A DNA stretch of 64,000 bases from CAMLHP01 sp035759745 (lineage in GTDB: Bacteria; Gemmatimonadota; Gemmatimonadetes; Gemmatimonadales; GWC2-71-9): positions 1-64,000 of the forward strand of contig DASTUF010000034.1 in the NCBI GenBank assembly GCA_035759745.1, in the 5' to 3' direction. Positions within the stretch are counted from its first letter, which is position 1. The number at the start of each line of letters is the position of its first letter. Of this stretch, positions 40,709-49,974 are shown piece after piece. Both the position numbers and the translations under genes were made by a program. Below the pieces are notes generated by a model. The model saw only the letters and a program-made list of their open reading frames with translations. It was not told the DNA's origin and searched no databases.

Positions 40709-41935
40709 ATGATGACGCTGATGGTTGGGCGAACGGCAAGCTATTGGCGTGTCGGGCTGAGGTTGATTGTTGTTGCCCTTTGTGCCGCCGGTCCGCTGGC
40801 GGCGCAGACGCCGAGGGAGGTGCAGGAGAGCCGGCAACGGCTGGAGCAGATCAAGGCGGAGCGGGAGCAGCTGGAGCGACAGCGGCAGCGGCTGCAGGGG
40901 CAGGTGCACGACGTGCAGGACGAGCTGGAAAACCTCGAGCGCCAGCGGCAGACCACCAACCGCATCGTCAACGAGCTGGAACGCCAGATCGACGGGCTGT
41001 CGGGGCAGATGGATCGTGCCAGCGGCGAGCTGGTGCTGGCGCAGGACAACCTGGCCGAGCGGCGGGCGGTGCTGGAGCGCCGGCTGGTGGATATCTACAA
41101 GCGGGGCAATCTCTACACCTTCCAGGTGCTGCTGGCCGCCGAATCCTTCGGTGACCTCCTCCGACGATACAAGTACCTCTACCTCACCAGCCGGCAGGAC
41201 CGGCAGCTCCTGAGCGATGTGGAGCAGCTGCGGGACCGGGTGGCCAACCGGCGGGACGAGATCCTCAACGTCCGGAGCCAGCTCGATTTCAGCCGGACCC
41301 AGCGAGCAGACGAAGTGGCACGCTACGAGCGCCTGGCCGACCAGCGCGAACGGCGGCTGGGCACGCTGCAGCGTTCGGCGCAGGCGACTGACCGGCGGCT
41401 GGCACAGCTGGAGCGCGACGCCGCCCGCCTCAACGACATGATCGCCTCGCTGGAGCGGACCCGGCTGGCGGAGGCGGCCCGGGCGCGACGCTCGCCGACC
41501 ACGGCGGCTCGCCCGGTGCCGGGCGCGCTCACGACCGCGAGCATCGGCCGGCTGGACTGGCCGGTGGAAGGCAACATCGTCTATCGCTTCGGGCGGGAGA
41601 CGCTGCCTACCGGCGGGGTGATCCGGTGGAACGGCATCGGGATCGCGGCGGCAAGAGGGTCTCCGGTGCATGCGGTGGAGGCGGGTCGGGTGCGGCTGGT
41701 GGAGACGATTGGCACCTATGGACTCACGGTGGTCGTGGCCCACGGCAACGGGTACTACTCGATCTACTCGCACCTGAGCGGCGCGGCGGTGCAGCCGGGG
41801 GTCGACATAGTGAAGGGCCAGGCGATCGGTACGGTGGGTGGCGAGAACACCGACTACGGGGCGCATCTGCACTTCGAGATTCGGGGAGCGGATCAGACGG
41901 CGGTGGACCCGCTGACCTGGTTGCGACGACGGTAA
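40709..41935 (+). CDS. envC: EnvC-like murein hydrolase activator
   Basis: A 408-residue secreted activator. Signal peptide ends GPLAAQ. A long coiled-coil (about 30-250; rich in QRLEQIKAEREQLE) is followed by a LytM/M23 domain (about 285-400). The C-terminal HLHFE and HGNGYYSIYSHL motifs remain, but the first zinc-ligand region is RWNGIGIAAARGS where active enzymes have H-x-G-x-D. It is likely a non-catalytic activator, as E. coli EnvC, recruited by FtsX. Two other starts (40712, 40721) lie close. The stop TAA is followed directly by a heptamer array. Confidence 0.92.
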   Translation: MMTLMVGRTASYWRVGLRLIVVALCAAGPLAAQTPREVQESRQRLEQIKAEREQLERQRQRLQGQVHDVQDELENLERQRQTTNRIVNELERQIDGLSGQMDRASGELVLAQDNLAERRAVLERRLVDIYKRGNLYTFQVLLAAESFGDLLRRYKYLYLTSRQDRQLLSDVEQLRDRVANRRDEILNVRSQLDFSRTQRADEVARYERLADQRERRLGTLQRSAQATDRRLAQLERDAARLNDMIASLERTRLAEAARARRSPTTAARPVPGALTTASIGRLDWPVEGNIVYRFGRETLPTGGVIRWNGIGIAAARGSPVHAVEAGRVRLVETIGTYGLTVVVAHGNGYYSIYSHLSGAAVQPGVDIVKGQAIGTVGGENTDYGAHLHFEIRGADQTAVDPLTWLRRR

Positions 41936-41963
41936 GTGGGAAGTGGGAAGTGGGAAGTGGGAC
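41936..41963. repeat. Heptamer array after the envC stop
   Basis: GTGGGAA x3 then GTGGGAC, starting immediately after TAA (41933-41935). It lies between convergent genes. Confidence 0.9.
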
Positions 41964-41965
41964 GG

Positions 41966-43321
41966 TCAGGAAGTTGGTTCCGCAACTGCTATGCGGTCGC
42001 CGGCCCCGCGGCGGGCGCGGAGGAGCGCAGCCTCGGCGAGGGCGAGGAGGTCTTCCGGGCGTTCGGCGGCGGCGTTGGGATAGGCCGCGATGCCGGCATA
42101 GAGCGCCGGCTCGCCTGAAGGGGTCGTCTCTCCCGGGACCAGGTCCCGGAACCGGGAGCGGACGCGCTGGATCGCGGCGCGCGCACCCTCTGCAGAGGTC
42201 TCCGGCAGCACGATGGCATACTCCGACCTGCCATAGCGCGCCACGAAGTCCGGCTGGCGCAACACCCATCGAATCTCGCCGGCAACCGCGGCAGGATCCG
42301 CATCCGCCTTGTCCGGTACATCCAGCAGCACCAGCGCAAAGCCAAGTGCGTAGCGCGCGGCGCGGGAGAACTCCTGGCCCAGCCGCTGCTCGAGGGGCGA
42401 GGGTCCGGCATCGGCCGCCACGCCCGCCTCGGCGCCAGACGTGAGGCCCAGAATGGCGAGGCTGGTGCGCTCGAGTCCGGCCACGAAGGCCTCCATGTCG
42501 GGAAGCACCAGTCCCCGCACGCCCTGGGGACGGAGCAGGAACACACCAGCCACGCGATCGTCCTGCCGCACCGGGACGGCGAGCACCGAGCGGAGTTCCG
42601 CGTCGGGCAGCTGGCCTCCGCCGTCGCGGCGAATTTCGTCAAAGAGCGGATCGGATTGAGCATCGCGCACCAGCACGGGGAGTCCGGTCTGGCGGGCACG
42701 CACGATCTCGGGGTAGCGATCCAGCTGGATGAACAGGTCGCGGCGATCAGCGCGAGGAGACTCGGCGAGCACGTGCCCCTGGGAATCCCCCGGCGTCAGC
42801 ACGAACGCGGCCCGGCTCAGGTCGAGTGACTCGGTGAGGCGATCGGCAAGATGCTGCAGCAGCTCTCCGCGGCGATGGGAGCCGGTGACCCGGGCCAGCA
42901 AGTCGAGGGTCAGGAGCAGGTCGGGCGCGGCGTGGCGAGTAGTAGCCCCGGCGGCGCGCTTGCGGCGAGCGAGCCGAGCCAGGAGCTCGGGCACGTGGAC
43001 CGGCGCCAGCAGGGCATCGTCGGCGCCGAGTTCGAGGGCCCGCGCGAGGTCCCCCGCCCCGCCGCTGGAAAGGGTCACGACGGTCGGCACGGCAGGCCCG
43101 AAGGCGTAGGCGACGGCGTCCAGGGTCTCCTCCAGCTTGCCATCGGCCTCGGCGAGGGTAGCAAGCACGACGTCAGGCGGCTGCTCCCCGGCCGGCTCCA
43201 GCCTGACGTCGTTGGACTCGGCCACCCGGAACCCCGCCCGGGCCAAGGCCCGCTCGAGGCCGTCGGGGCGGACGAGGGCGTCTCCCACGAGGAGGATGCG
43301 AAAAGCGTCGGGGCCAGTCAT
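41966..43321 (-). CDS. Pseudo-receiver, GAF, GGDEF-like protein
   Basis: A 451-residue protein. Residues 1-120 resemble a receiver, but the phospho-Asp region reads PDVVLATLAEADG, with no Asp at the usual place. A GAF-like region (about 150-290) follows, then a GGDEF-type domain (about 310-445) in which the signature is RYGRSEYAIVLPET, with GGDEF replaced by GRSEY. Catalysis is doubtful; it may bind GTP or c-di-GMP instead. It is divergent from nfo. Confidence 0.75.
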   Translation of the reverse strand: MTGPDAFRILLVGDALVRPDGLERALARAGFRVAESNDVRLEPAGEQPPDVVLATLAEADGKLEETLDAVAYAFGPAVPTVVTLSSGGAGDLARALELGADDALLAPVHVPELLARLARRKRAAGATTRHAAPDLLLTLDLLARVTGSHRRGELLQHLADRLTESLDLSRAAFVLTPGDSQGHVLAESPRADRRDLFIQLDRYPEIVRARQTGLPVLVRDAQSDPLFDEIRRDGGGQLPDAELRSVLAVPVRQDDRVAGVFLLRPQGVRGLVLPDMEAFVAGLERTSLAILGLTSGAEAGVAADAGPSPLEQRLGQEFSRAARYALGFALVLLDVPDKADADPAAVAGEIRWVLRQPDFVARYGRSEYAIVLPETSAEGARAAIQRVRSRFRDLVPGETTPSGEPALYAGIAAYPNAAAERPEDLLALAEAALLRARRGAGDRIAVAEPTS

Positions 43322-43343
43322 GGTGCTAAGATGCAGCCGACTA

Positions 43344-43378
43344 GTGGGAAGTGGGAAGTGGGAAGTGGGAAGTGGCGC
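43344..43378. repeat. Heptamer array between the GGDEF-like gene and nfo
   Basis: Four GTGGGAA units then GTGGCGC, in one phase, upstream of the minus-strand start at 43321. Confidence 0.85.
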
Positions 43379-43464
43379 TCCTACCAGCGAACCCTGCCCC
43401 CTCCTCGCCGCTCGCGCCAAGTCGCTCGCGGCCGGGTGCGCATTACCGCCTTACCGCCTTCTGT

Positions 43465-43470
43465 TAGAAT
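43465..43470 (+). promoter_or_regulatory. -10 TAGAAT upstream of nfo
   Basis: TAGAAT ends 7 nt before the ATG at 43478. Leaderless-type spacing; no SD. Confidence 0.5.
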
Positions 43471-43477
43471 TCTGCCC

Positions 43478-44359
43478 ATGCCAAAACGCGCTTCACATAC
43501 AGACCTGCTGGGCGCCCACGTCTCCACCGCCGGTGGGGTGGCAACCGCGCCGGCGCGGGGGGTGGCGATCGGGGCCACCGCATTGCAGCTGTTCACCAAG
43601 ACGCCCAACCAGTGGCGGGAGCCGGAGATCAGCGCCGAGACCGCCGAGGCGTACCGGGCGGAGCTCAAGAAGAGCGGGATCCGGTCGGTGGTGTCGCACG
43701 ACTCCTACCTGATCAACCTGGCGTCGCCCGACGAGGTGCTGCGGGCGCGGTCGATGACGTCCTTCATGGCGGAACTGACGCGGTGCAACCGGCTGGGGGT
43801 ACCGGCGGTGGTATCGCACCCGGGCAATTTCCTGGACGACCACGACGCGGGCATCAAGCGCAATGCGGCGGCGATTACGTCCTGCCTGGAGCGGGTGCCA
43901 GGGCCGGTGATGGTGCTGCTGGAGACGACGGCGGGCACCGGCACCGCGCTGGGCCGGACGTTCGAGGAACTGGCGGAGATCCGAGCGCAGATCCCGGCGC
44001 CGCACCAGGACCGGATCGCGTTCTGCGTCGACACCTGTCACCTGTTCGCCGCCGGCTATGACCTGATCCACGACTATGACGGGGTGTGGGAGGCGTGGGG
44101 GAGGATCCTCGGTTTCGACTTGCTGCGATGTGTGCACCTCAACGATTCCAAGACGCCGATGGGCGCCCGGCGCGACCGGCACGAGCTGATCGCCGAGGGG
44201 ACGCTGGGGGCGGAGCCGTTCCGGCGGATCATGCGGGATTCGAGGTTCGACGGGATACCGAAGCTGCTGGAGACGCCGAAGGGTGACGACATGGTGACGA
44301 ACGACCGTCGCATGCTCAGGAGATTGAGAGCATACGGGCGAGTGAGAAGTGAGAAGTGA
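43478..44359 (+). CDS. nfo: Endonuclease IV (Nfo)
   Basis: A 293-residue AP endonuclease. Zinc-site residues lie in VVSHDSYLINLAS, VSHPGNF, LLETTAG, VDTCHLFAAGYD and VHLNDSKTPMG. Enzyme repairs abasic sites in DNA. The last five residues (VRSEK) and the stop TGA are encoded by a GTGAGAA array, so the native end may have been replaced by the array. Confidence 0.95.
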   Translation: MPKRASHTDLLGAHVSTAGGVATAPARGVAIGATALQLFTKTPNQWREPEISAETAEAYRAELKKSGIRSVVSHDSYLINLASPDEVLRARSMTSFMAELTRCNRLGVPAVVSHPGNFLDDHDAGIKRNAAAITSCLERVPGPVMVLLETTAGTGTALGRTFEELAEIRAQIPAPHQDRIAFCVDTCHLFAAGYDLIHDYDGVWEAWGRILGFDLLRCVHLNDSKTPMGARRDRHELIAEGTLGAEPFRRIMRDSRFDGIPKLLETPKGDDMVTNDRRMLRRLRAYGRVRSEK

Positions 44360-44439
44360 GGCGTAGGGCGAAGGGCGTGGGGCGTGGGGCGTAGGGCGTG
44401 GGGCGTGAACGGTGAACGGTGAACGGTGAACGGTGAAAG
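44342..44439. repeat. Composite 14-unit heptamer array
   Basis: In one unbroken phase: GTGAGAA x2, GTGAGGC, GTAGGGC, GAAGGGC, GTGGGGC x2, GTAGGGC, GTGGGGC, GTGAACG x4, GTGAAAG. The nfo stop is in unit 3. The next heptad contains the -10-like TATCTT of the barrel gene. Confidence 0.95.
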
Positions 44440-44441
44440 GG

Positions 44442-44447
44442 TATCTT
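44442..44447 (+). promoter_or_regulatory. -10-like TATCTT upstream of the barrel gene
   Basis: TATCTT ends 6 nt before the ATG at 44454, directly abutting the heptamer array. Confidence 0.5.
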
Positions 44448-44453
44448 TGGCGC

Positions 44454-45050
44454 ATGTCACGATTCCTGATTCCCCTTCTGTTCTGCGTCGCGGCGCCGCT
44501 GTCGGCGCAGACGCACTACTACGCCCGCTTGGGGCCGGTGTTCTCGACCCGGATCGTGCGGGACGTGCTGTTCGAACCGGTGGTCACCAAGCCGGGGCTG
44601 GCGCCGACGCTGTTCGCCGGGTTCGGGGTGCCATTCGGGAGCAAGTACCGGGGCGGCATCGAGGTCTCGCTGGGTCGAGCCGGCCTCAGCGCCTCGACGC
44701 CCGACACACCGAACGCGCCCAGCACCGACCTGGGCGGGGTGTGGCAGGGTTCGGCGATGATCATGATGGATGCGCCGATCCGATCGCGGCTCAGGGGCCG
44801 AGCGGGGATTGGCGCGATCCGGTACATGCCGTCGGATGACGACGGGATGTGGGCCCAGGGCGGCACGACCCGCGTGCTCTTCGGCGCGGGGCTGGACTAC
44901 GAGATGCCAGCGTCGACTGCCTGGAACGTGATGATCTCCGCGCGGTACGACTTTCACCGGTTCACCACGACCGAACTCCGGAGCCGCGGCTTTCGACTGG
45001 AGCAACCAGTTAACCGACTTTCCCTGTCTGTCGGTTTGGCCAGGAAGTAG
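44454..45050 (+). CDS. Small outer-membrane beta-barrel protein
   Basis: A 198-residue secreted protein; signal peptide ends APLSAQ. The mature part alternates hydrophobic and polar residues with aromatic girdles (YYARLGPVFSTRIVRDVLF, FGAGLDYEMPAST, WNVMISARYDFHRF), consistent with an eight-stranded barrel. Function unknown. The stop codon TAG is inside the first heptad of an array. Confidence 0.72.
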   Translation: MSRFLIPLLFCVAAPLSAQTHYYARLGPVFSTRIVRDVLFEPVVTKPGLAPTLFAGFGVPFGSKYRGGIEVSLGRAGLSASTPDTPNAPSTDLGGVWQGSAMIMMDAPIRSRLRGRAGIGAIRYMPSDDDGMWAQGGTTRVLFGAGLDYEMPASTAWNVMISARYDFHRFTTTELRSRGFRLEQPVNRLSLSVGLARK

Positions 45051-45130
45051 GGCGTGGGGCGTGGGGCGTGGGGCGTAAGGCGTGGGGCGTGGGGCGTGGC
45101 GCTTTGGAAGTCGGGAGTGGGAAGTGGGTG
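45047..45130. repeat. Twelve-unit heptamer array at the 45050 stop
   Basis: In phase from gTAGggc (stop): GTGGGGC x3, GTAAGGC, GTGGGGC x2, GTGGCGC, TTTGGAA, GTCGGGA, GTGGGAA, GTGGGTG. Confidence 0.9.
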
Positions 45131-45160
45131 GAGTGATCCTTCTGATAAACGGCTGAGGGT

Positions 45161-45799
45161 ATGACGAGACGAGTGCTGGTTTGCCTGGCGGTGCTGACGC
45201 TGGGCTGCGGGGACATCGGGGCGCCGTTGCGGTCCGACCTGTACGAGTACCGGGTCACCGAGCCGGGCGACACGACGGCGTTCACGTGGCCGCGGGACTC
45301 GATGCCGATCCGGATCTGGAGCGAGGACACGTTCGACTTCCCGATGCATTTGGCCAGCGCCATCGCTGCCTGGAACGACGTGTTCCTGTATCGCGAGTTC
45401 CAGGCGGTGCCGACGGACGACTCGCTCACGGCGCACGTGATCCTCCGAGCCGGGCTGCTGCCTCCGGGCGGCGGGACAGCGCTGGGCCGGCTGGCCGAGT
45501 GCGAGGGGGTCACCGACATGGCGCTCGACCTCGACAACAAGACGCTGTCGCTGCCCATGCATGTGTTCGTCAACCCGCGGTTCGACCCGTCGCTCGATGC
45601 CACCCGGCACTGCTTCGGGGTAGCGATCCTGCACGAACTGGGGCACGTGATCGGCATGCTGCGACACTCGCCGCGCAACACCGACATCATGTTCGCGAGC
45701 CCCGAGGTGGACGCGCTGAGCGCCCGGGACCGCAACACGGCGGAAGTGATGTATCACGCGCCGTCGAACGTGCTGCTCCTGCCGGCGGGCTCCTTCTGA
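45161..45799 (+). CDS. Matrixin-like metalloprotease lipoprotein
   Basis: A 212-residue secreted protease. Lipobox LTLGC near residue 16 suggests lipidation. The zinc site HELGHVIGMLRH is a full metzincin HExxHxxGxxH, followed by NTDIMFA (Met-turn). It resembles matrixins but is short, with no propeptide seen. The stop TGA overlaps the CTG start of the malic enzyme. Confidence 0.87.
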   Translation: MTRRVLVCLAVLTLGCGDIGAPLRSDLYEYRVTEPGDTTAFTWPRDSMPIRIWSEDTFDFPMHLASAIAAWNDVFLYREFQAVPTDDSLTAHVILRAGLLPPGGGTALGRLAECEGVTDMALDLDNKTLSLPMHVFVNPRFDPSLDATRHCFGVAILHELGHVIGMLRHSPRNTDIMFASPEVDALSARDRNTAEVMYHAPSNVLLLPAGSF

Positions 45800-48090
45800 G
45801 CGCGCGCGAGTCGCGGGAGCGCGACGAGGCCCTCCGGTACCACGAGGAAGGGCGACCGGGCAAGATCCAGGTCGTCGCGACCAAACCCACCCAGAATCAG
45901 CGTGACCTCTCGCTGGCCTACACGCCGGGCGTGGCCGAGCCGTGCCTGGCGATCCAGGCCCGGCCGGAGGACGCCTATCGGTACACCGCACGGGGCAACC
46001 TGGTGGCGGTGGTGAGCAACGGCACCGCGGTGCTGGGGCTGGGCAATATCGGCCCGCTGGCGGGCAAGCCGGTGATGGAGGGCAAGGCGGTCCTCTTCAA
46101 GACCTTCGCGGACCTCGACGTCTTCGACCTCGAGATCGACGCGAATGACCCGGAAGACGTGATCCGGTTCTGCCAGATGCTGGAGCCCACCGTCGGCGGC
46201 ATCAATCTCGAGGACATCCGCTCACCCGACTGCTTCTACATCGAGCAGCGGCTCCGGGAGACGCTCTCCATCCCCGTGTTTCACGACGACCAGCATGGCA
46301 CCGCGATTATCTCGGGTGCGGCGCTGCTCAATGCGCTGGAAGTGACCGGGCGCGACATAGCCGGAATCCGGGTGGTGTTCATGGGCGCCGGCGCCGCAGC
46401 GATCGCCACGGCGGAGCATTACGTGCGGCTGGGCGTGCCGCGCGAACAGGTGACGATGTGCGACCAGCACGGCGTGATCCACGCCAGCCGAGGCAACACG
46501 GATCCGCACAAGCTGCGCTTCGCGAAGCCCGGTGCCATGTCGGTGGAAGAGGCGTTTACCGGCGCGGATGTGATGGTGGGGCTCTCGGCGGCGGGCGCGG
46601 TGCGGGCCGAGCTGATTTCGCTCATGGCGCCCGACCCGATCGTCTTCGCGCTGGCCAACCCGAAGCCGGAGATCATGCCGGACGAAATCCGGGCGGTCCG
46701 TGCCGACGCCGTGATCGCCACCGGCCGGACCGACTTTCCCAACCAGGTGAACAACGTCCTCGGATTCCCGTTCATCTTCCGGGGCGCGCTGGATGTGCGC
46801 GCCACCGAGATCAACGAAGAGATGACGATGGCCGCCACCCGCGCGCTGGCGTCGCTGGCGCGGGAGGGCGTACCCGAAGCGGTGCTGCGGGCGTACAACC
46901 TCCCTGCCCTCACGTTCGGGCGCGACTACCTGATTCCCAAGCCATTCGATCCGCGGGTGCTGCTCTGGGTGGCGCCGGCGGTGGCGTGGGCCGCGATGCA
47001 TTCGGGCGTCGCGACCGAGCTGCTGGACATCGAGGAGTACCGGGCGAAGCTCGACTCCCGGCTGGGCCGGAGCCGAGCGGTGATGCGGGGGCTCATGACC
47101 CGGGCATCGGCCGAGCCGCAGCGGGTGGCAATGACGGACGCGGACGACCCGCGGGTGCTCCGGGCGGCGCGGATCCTGGCCGACGAAGGCATCGTGGAGC
47201 CGCTGCTGGTGGGCGAGGAGGTGCAGGTGCGCTCGGCAGCAACCTCGGCCGGGATCTCGCTCGAGCGGCTGGAGATCGTGGACCCGCAGAAGTCGCTCCG
47301 GCTGGAGGATTACGCCGACGCCTTCTGGCAACGGCGGCAGCGACGGGGGGTGACCCGGGCCGAAGCGCGGCGGCGGCTGATGCAGAACGAGTACTACGGG
47401 GCGCAGATGGTGGTGTCGGGCGATGCCGACGCGGTGGTGCTGGGCGAGAACGTTCACTATCCCCGGGCGATCCGCCCTGCCATCGAGGTCGCGGGGGCGC
47501 AACACGAGGCCGCGCTGGCGGGGATCTACATGATGATCACCCAGCAGGACGTGCTGTTCTTCGCGGACTGCACGGTGAACATCGACCCCGACGCCGCCCG
47601 ACTGACCCAGATCGCCATCGCGGCGGCGACCTATGTGGAGTCGCTGGGGCTGGAGGCGAGGGTGGCGATGCTGAGCTTCAGCAACTTCGGATCGGTCCGA
47701 CATCCGGCCCAGCAGAAAGTGGCCGACGCGGTGGCGCGGCTGCACCAGCTCCGGCCCAACCTCAAGGTGGACGGGGAGATGCAGGCCGACACGGCGGTGC
47801 TGGAGCGGATCCTGGCCCGGCAGTACCCGTTCAACCGGTTGCAGGGACCCGCGAACGTGTTGATCTTTCCGGACTTGGACGCCGCCAACATCTGCTACAA
47901 GTTGTTGGGGCGGCTGGGGGGCGCGCAGGCCATCGGGCCGATTCTGGTGGGCCTGTCCGCCCCGATCCACGTACTGGAGCGGGACTCCGGTGTGGATGAT
48001 ATAGTCAACATGGCGGTGATCGCGGCAGTGGACGCGCTGGAACGCGGCCGGTCGCGTGGTCCCGAGCACGGGGCCCCGCCCTTCACCTGA
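45796..48090 (+). CDS. maeB: NADP-malic enzyme with phosphotransacetylase-like domain
   Basis: A 764-residue enzyme converting malate to pyruvate and CO2. The malic enzyme part (about 1-420) has NGTAVLGLGNIGPLAGKPV, VFHDDQHGTAIISGAALL, FMGAGAAAIATAEH and TGRTDFPNQVNNVLGFPFIF. The C-terminal part is a phosphotransacetylase-like domain. No ATG, GTG or TTG lies in frame between the end of matrixin and the conserved SERDEALRYHEEGRPGK region; a CTG at 45796 overlaps the upstream stop (CTGA), just as ATGA/GTGA/TTGA overlaps occur elsewhere here. CTG is therefore the inferred start. It is followed by pckA. Confidence 0.92.
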   Translation: MSARESRERDEALRYHEEGRPGKIQVVATKPTQNQRDLSLAYTPGVAEPCLAIQARPEDAYRYTARGNLVAVVSNGTAVLGLGNIGPLAGKPVMEGKAVLFKTFADLDVFDLEIDANDPEDVIRFCQMLEPTVGGINLEDIRSPDCFYIEQRLRETLSIPVFHDDQHGTAIISGAALLNALEVTGRDIAGIRVVFMGAGAAAIATAEHYVRLGVPREQVTMCDQHGVIHASRGNTDPHKLRFAKPGAMSVEEAFTGADVMVGLSAAGAVRAELISLMAPDPIVFALANPKPEIMPDEIRAVRADAVIATGRTDFPNQVNNVLGFPFIFRGALDVRATEINEEMTMAATRALASLAREGVPEAVLRAYNLPALTFGRDYLIPKPFDPRVLLWVAPAVAWAAMHSGVATELLDIEEYRAKLDSRLGRSRAVMRGLMTRASAEPQRVAMTDADDPRVLRAARILADEGIVEPLLVGEEVQVRSAATSAGISLERLEIVDPQKSLRLEDYADAFWQRRQRRGVTRAEARRRLMQNEYYGAQMVVSGDADAVVLGENVHYPRAIRPAIEVAGAQHEAALAGIYMMITQQDVLFFADCTVNIDPDAARLTQIAIAAATYVESLGLEARVAMLSFSNFGSVRHPAQQKVADAVARLHQLRPNLKVDGEMQADTAVLERILARQYPFNRLQGPANVLIFPDLDAANICYKLLGRLGGAQAIGPILVGLSAPIHVLERDSGVDDIVNMAVIAAVDALERGRSRGPEHGAPPFT

Positions 48091-48120
48091 GGTCCGCACC
48101 GCCGGTCCGCCAAGGAGCTT

Positions 48121-49731
48121 ATGTCCACCGAACGCACTACCGAACGCGCTACCGTCCGCCGCGAAACCACGTCCTACGCCGATCACGGAATCACCGCCAC
48201 CACGGTCCACGCCAACCTGTCGCCGCCGGAGCTGGTGGAGCGGGCGCTGGGCCGGAACGAGGGGCAGCTGAGCGAGTGCGGCGCCTTCACCGCGGTCACC
48301 GCCCCGCACACCGGGCGCTCGGCGAAGGACAAGTTCGTGGTGGTGGAGCCGGACTCGGAGTCGAAGATCTGGTGGGACAAGAACGTCAAGATGGAGCCGG
48401 CGTCTTTCGCAACGCTGGTGGCGGACGTGCGGGCTCACCTGAACAGCCAGGAGCTGTTCGTGCAGGACCTGTTCGGCGGCGCCGACCCGCACTACCGGCT
48501 GCCGGTACGGTTCTTCACGCCCAACGCCTGGCACGCACTGTTCGTGCGAAACATGTTCATCCGGCCCGACCCGTCGGACCTGGCCGGATTCGCCCCGAAG
48601 TTCACGGTGCTGCACGCCCCGGAGTTCCAGGCGGACCCGGCGCGGCACGGCTGCCGGAGCGGCACGGTGATCGCCATCAGCTTCGCGGAGCGGCTGGTGG
48701 TGATCGCGGGCACCCGCTACGCGGGCGAGATGAAGAAGTCGATCTTCACGGTGCTCAACTACCTGCTGCCGGAGCAGGGCGTGCTCTCGATGCACTGCTC
48801 CGCCAACATAGGCAAGGACGGGGACACGGCGGTCTTCTTCGGGCTCTCGGGCACCGGCAAGACGACGCTCTCGGCCGACCCGGCGCGGCAATTGATTGGC
48901 GATGACGAGCACGGCTGGAGCGAGCGCGGGGTGTTCAACTTCGAGGGTGGCTGCTACGCCAAGGTGATCCGGCTCCGGCCCGACACCGAGCCGGAGATCT
49001 ACAATGCGACGCGGATGTTCGGCACGGTGCTGGAGAACGTGGTGCTGGACCCGACGACCCGCGCCGTGGCCTATGACGCGGAGACCATCACCGAGAACAC
49101 CCGCGCGTGCTATCCGATCCACTACATCCCCAACCACGCGCCTGCCGGCATGGGGGGAGTCCCGAAGAACATCGTCTTCCTCACGGCCGATGCCTACGGG
49201 GTGCTGCCGCCGATCTCGCGTCTGTCGCCGGCCCAGGCGATGTACCACTTCCTCTCGGGCTACACCGCCAAGGTGGCGGGCACCGAGCGGGGCGTGACGG
49301 AGCCGACGGCCACGTTTTCGAGCTGTTTCGGGGCGCCGTTCCTGCCGCTTCCGCCGGGGCACTACGCGAAGATGCTGGGCGAGCTGATCGAGAAGCACGG
49401 TGCCCGGGTCTGGCTGGTGAACACCGGCTGGACCGGCGGCGCGTACGGCACGGGCTCGCGAATGAAGCTGTCGTACACGCGCTCCATGGTGCAGGCCGCG
49501 CTTGCCGGCGCGCTGGACAGCGCCCAGTTCGCCGCGGACCCGGTGTTCGGGGTGGAGGTACCCACGGCGGTGCCCGGGGTGCCGTCGGAGGTGCTGCAGC
49601 CTCGCGCCACATGGGCGGACGGCGCCGCGTATGACGCCCAGGCGCAGAAGCTGGCGGGGATGTTCCGGGAGAATTTCGCGCAGTTCGCGGCGAGTGTGCC
49701 GGCGGCTGTGGTGGAGGCGGGGCCGAAGTAG
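48121..49731 (+). CDS. pckA: Phosphoenolpyruvate carboxykinase (ATP)
   Basis: A 536-residue gluconeogenic enzyme forming PEP from oxaloacetate. The P-loop GLSGTGKTTLS is preceded by the metal-binding region MHCSANIGKDGDTAVFFG, and RMKLSYTRSMVQA follows. The RBS AAGGAG lies 4 nt before the ATG. It sits just after maeB, so both C4-to-C3 steps are grouped. Confidence 0.96.
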   Translation: MSTERTTERATVRRETTSYADHGITATTVHANLSPPELVERALGRNEGQLSECGAFTAVTAPHTGRSAKDKFVVVEPDSESKIWWDKNVKMEPASFATLVADVRAHLNSQELFVQDLFGGADPHYRLPVRFFTPNAWHALFVRNMFIRPDPSDLAGFAPKFTVLHAPEFQADPARHGCRSGTVIAISFAERLVVIAGTRYAGEMKKSIFTVLNYLLPEQGVLSMHCSANIGKDGDTAVFFGLSGTGKTTLSADPARQLIGDDEHGWSERGVFNFEGGCYAKVIRLRPDTEPEIYNATRMFGTVLENVVLDPTTRAVAYDAETITENTRACYPIHYIPNHAPAGMGGVPKNIVFLTADAYGVLPPISRLSPAQAMYHFLSGYTAKVAGTERGVTEPTATFSSCFGAPFLPLPPGHYAKMLGELIEKHGARVWLVNTGWTGGAYGTGSRMKLSYTRSMVQAALAGALDSAQFAADPVFGVEVPTAVPGVPSEVLQPRATWADGAAYDAQAQKLAGMFRENFAQFAASVPAAVVEAGPK

Positions 49732-49830
49732 CATCTCGAGAGTCACGCGGCTGATAGCCGCTGCTCGGCTCGTGTCGCTTCGCGACATCTCATCTTGCCG
49801 GGCTTGCCGGACCAGAAGCTTGGGTGTGCT

Positions 49831-49937
49831 GGGCCGGTAGCCGCACTGCCTCCCTCTGGGGCGCCGCTGGAGGATCGGATAGACCCCTTTCGGGCTTCCG
49901 CGGTCGCCCCGTCGTGAGGCAGTGTGGCCACCGTCCC
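49831..49937. ncRNA. Candidate structured RNA or palindromic element
   Basis: About 107 nt fold into one long arm: a 22-bp outer helix (49831-49852 with 49916-49937; C-U, A-C and one G-U only), a symmetric 5x5 internal loop, GGGGCG/CGCCCC, CCGC/GCGG, and GGAG/CTTCC, ending in a loop CTTTC. A symmetric bulged shape resembles regulatory RNAs, but no known family is recognised. Confidence 0.4.
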
Positions 49938-49974
49938 GCCAAGGTTCAGTGTTCGGCGGGCACGTCCCCCTACC

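Noticed and set aside
44342..44440. CRISPR-like array
   Set aside because: Units are 7 bp with no spacers, no leader and no cas genes.
45181..48090. Single long ORF beginning at TTG 45181 for malic enzyme
   Set aside because: Its first 200 residues are the matrixin gene read in another frame; the malic enzyme begins near 45796.
46222..49788. 1188-residue minus-strand frame
   Set aside because: Antisense shadow of maeB and pckA, with no recognisable domain.
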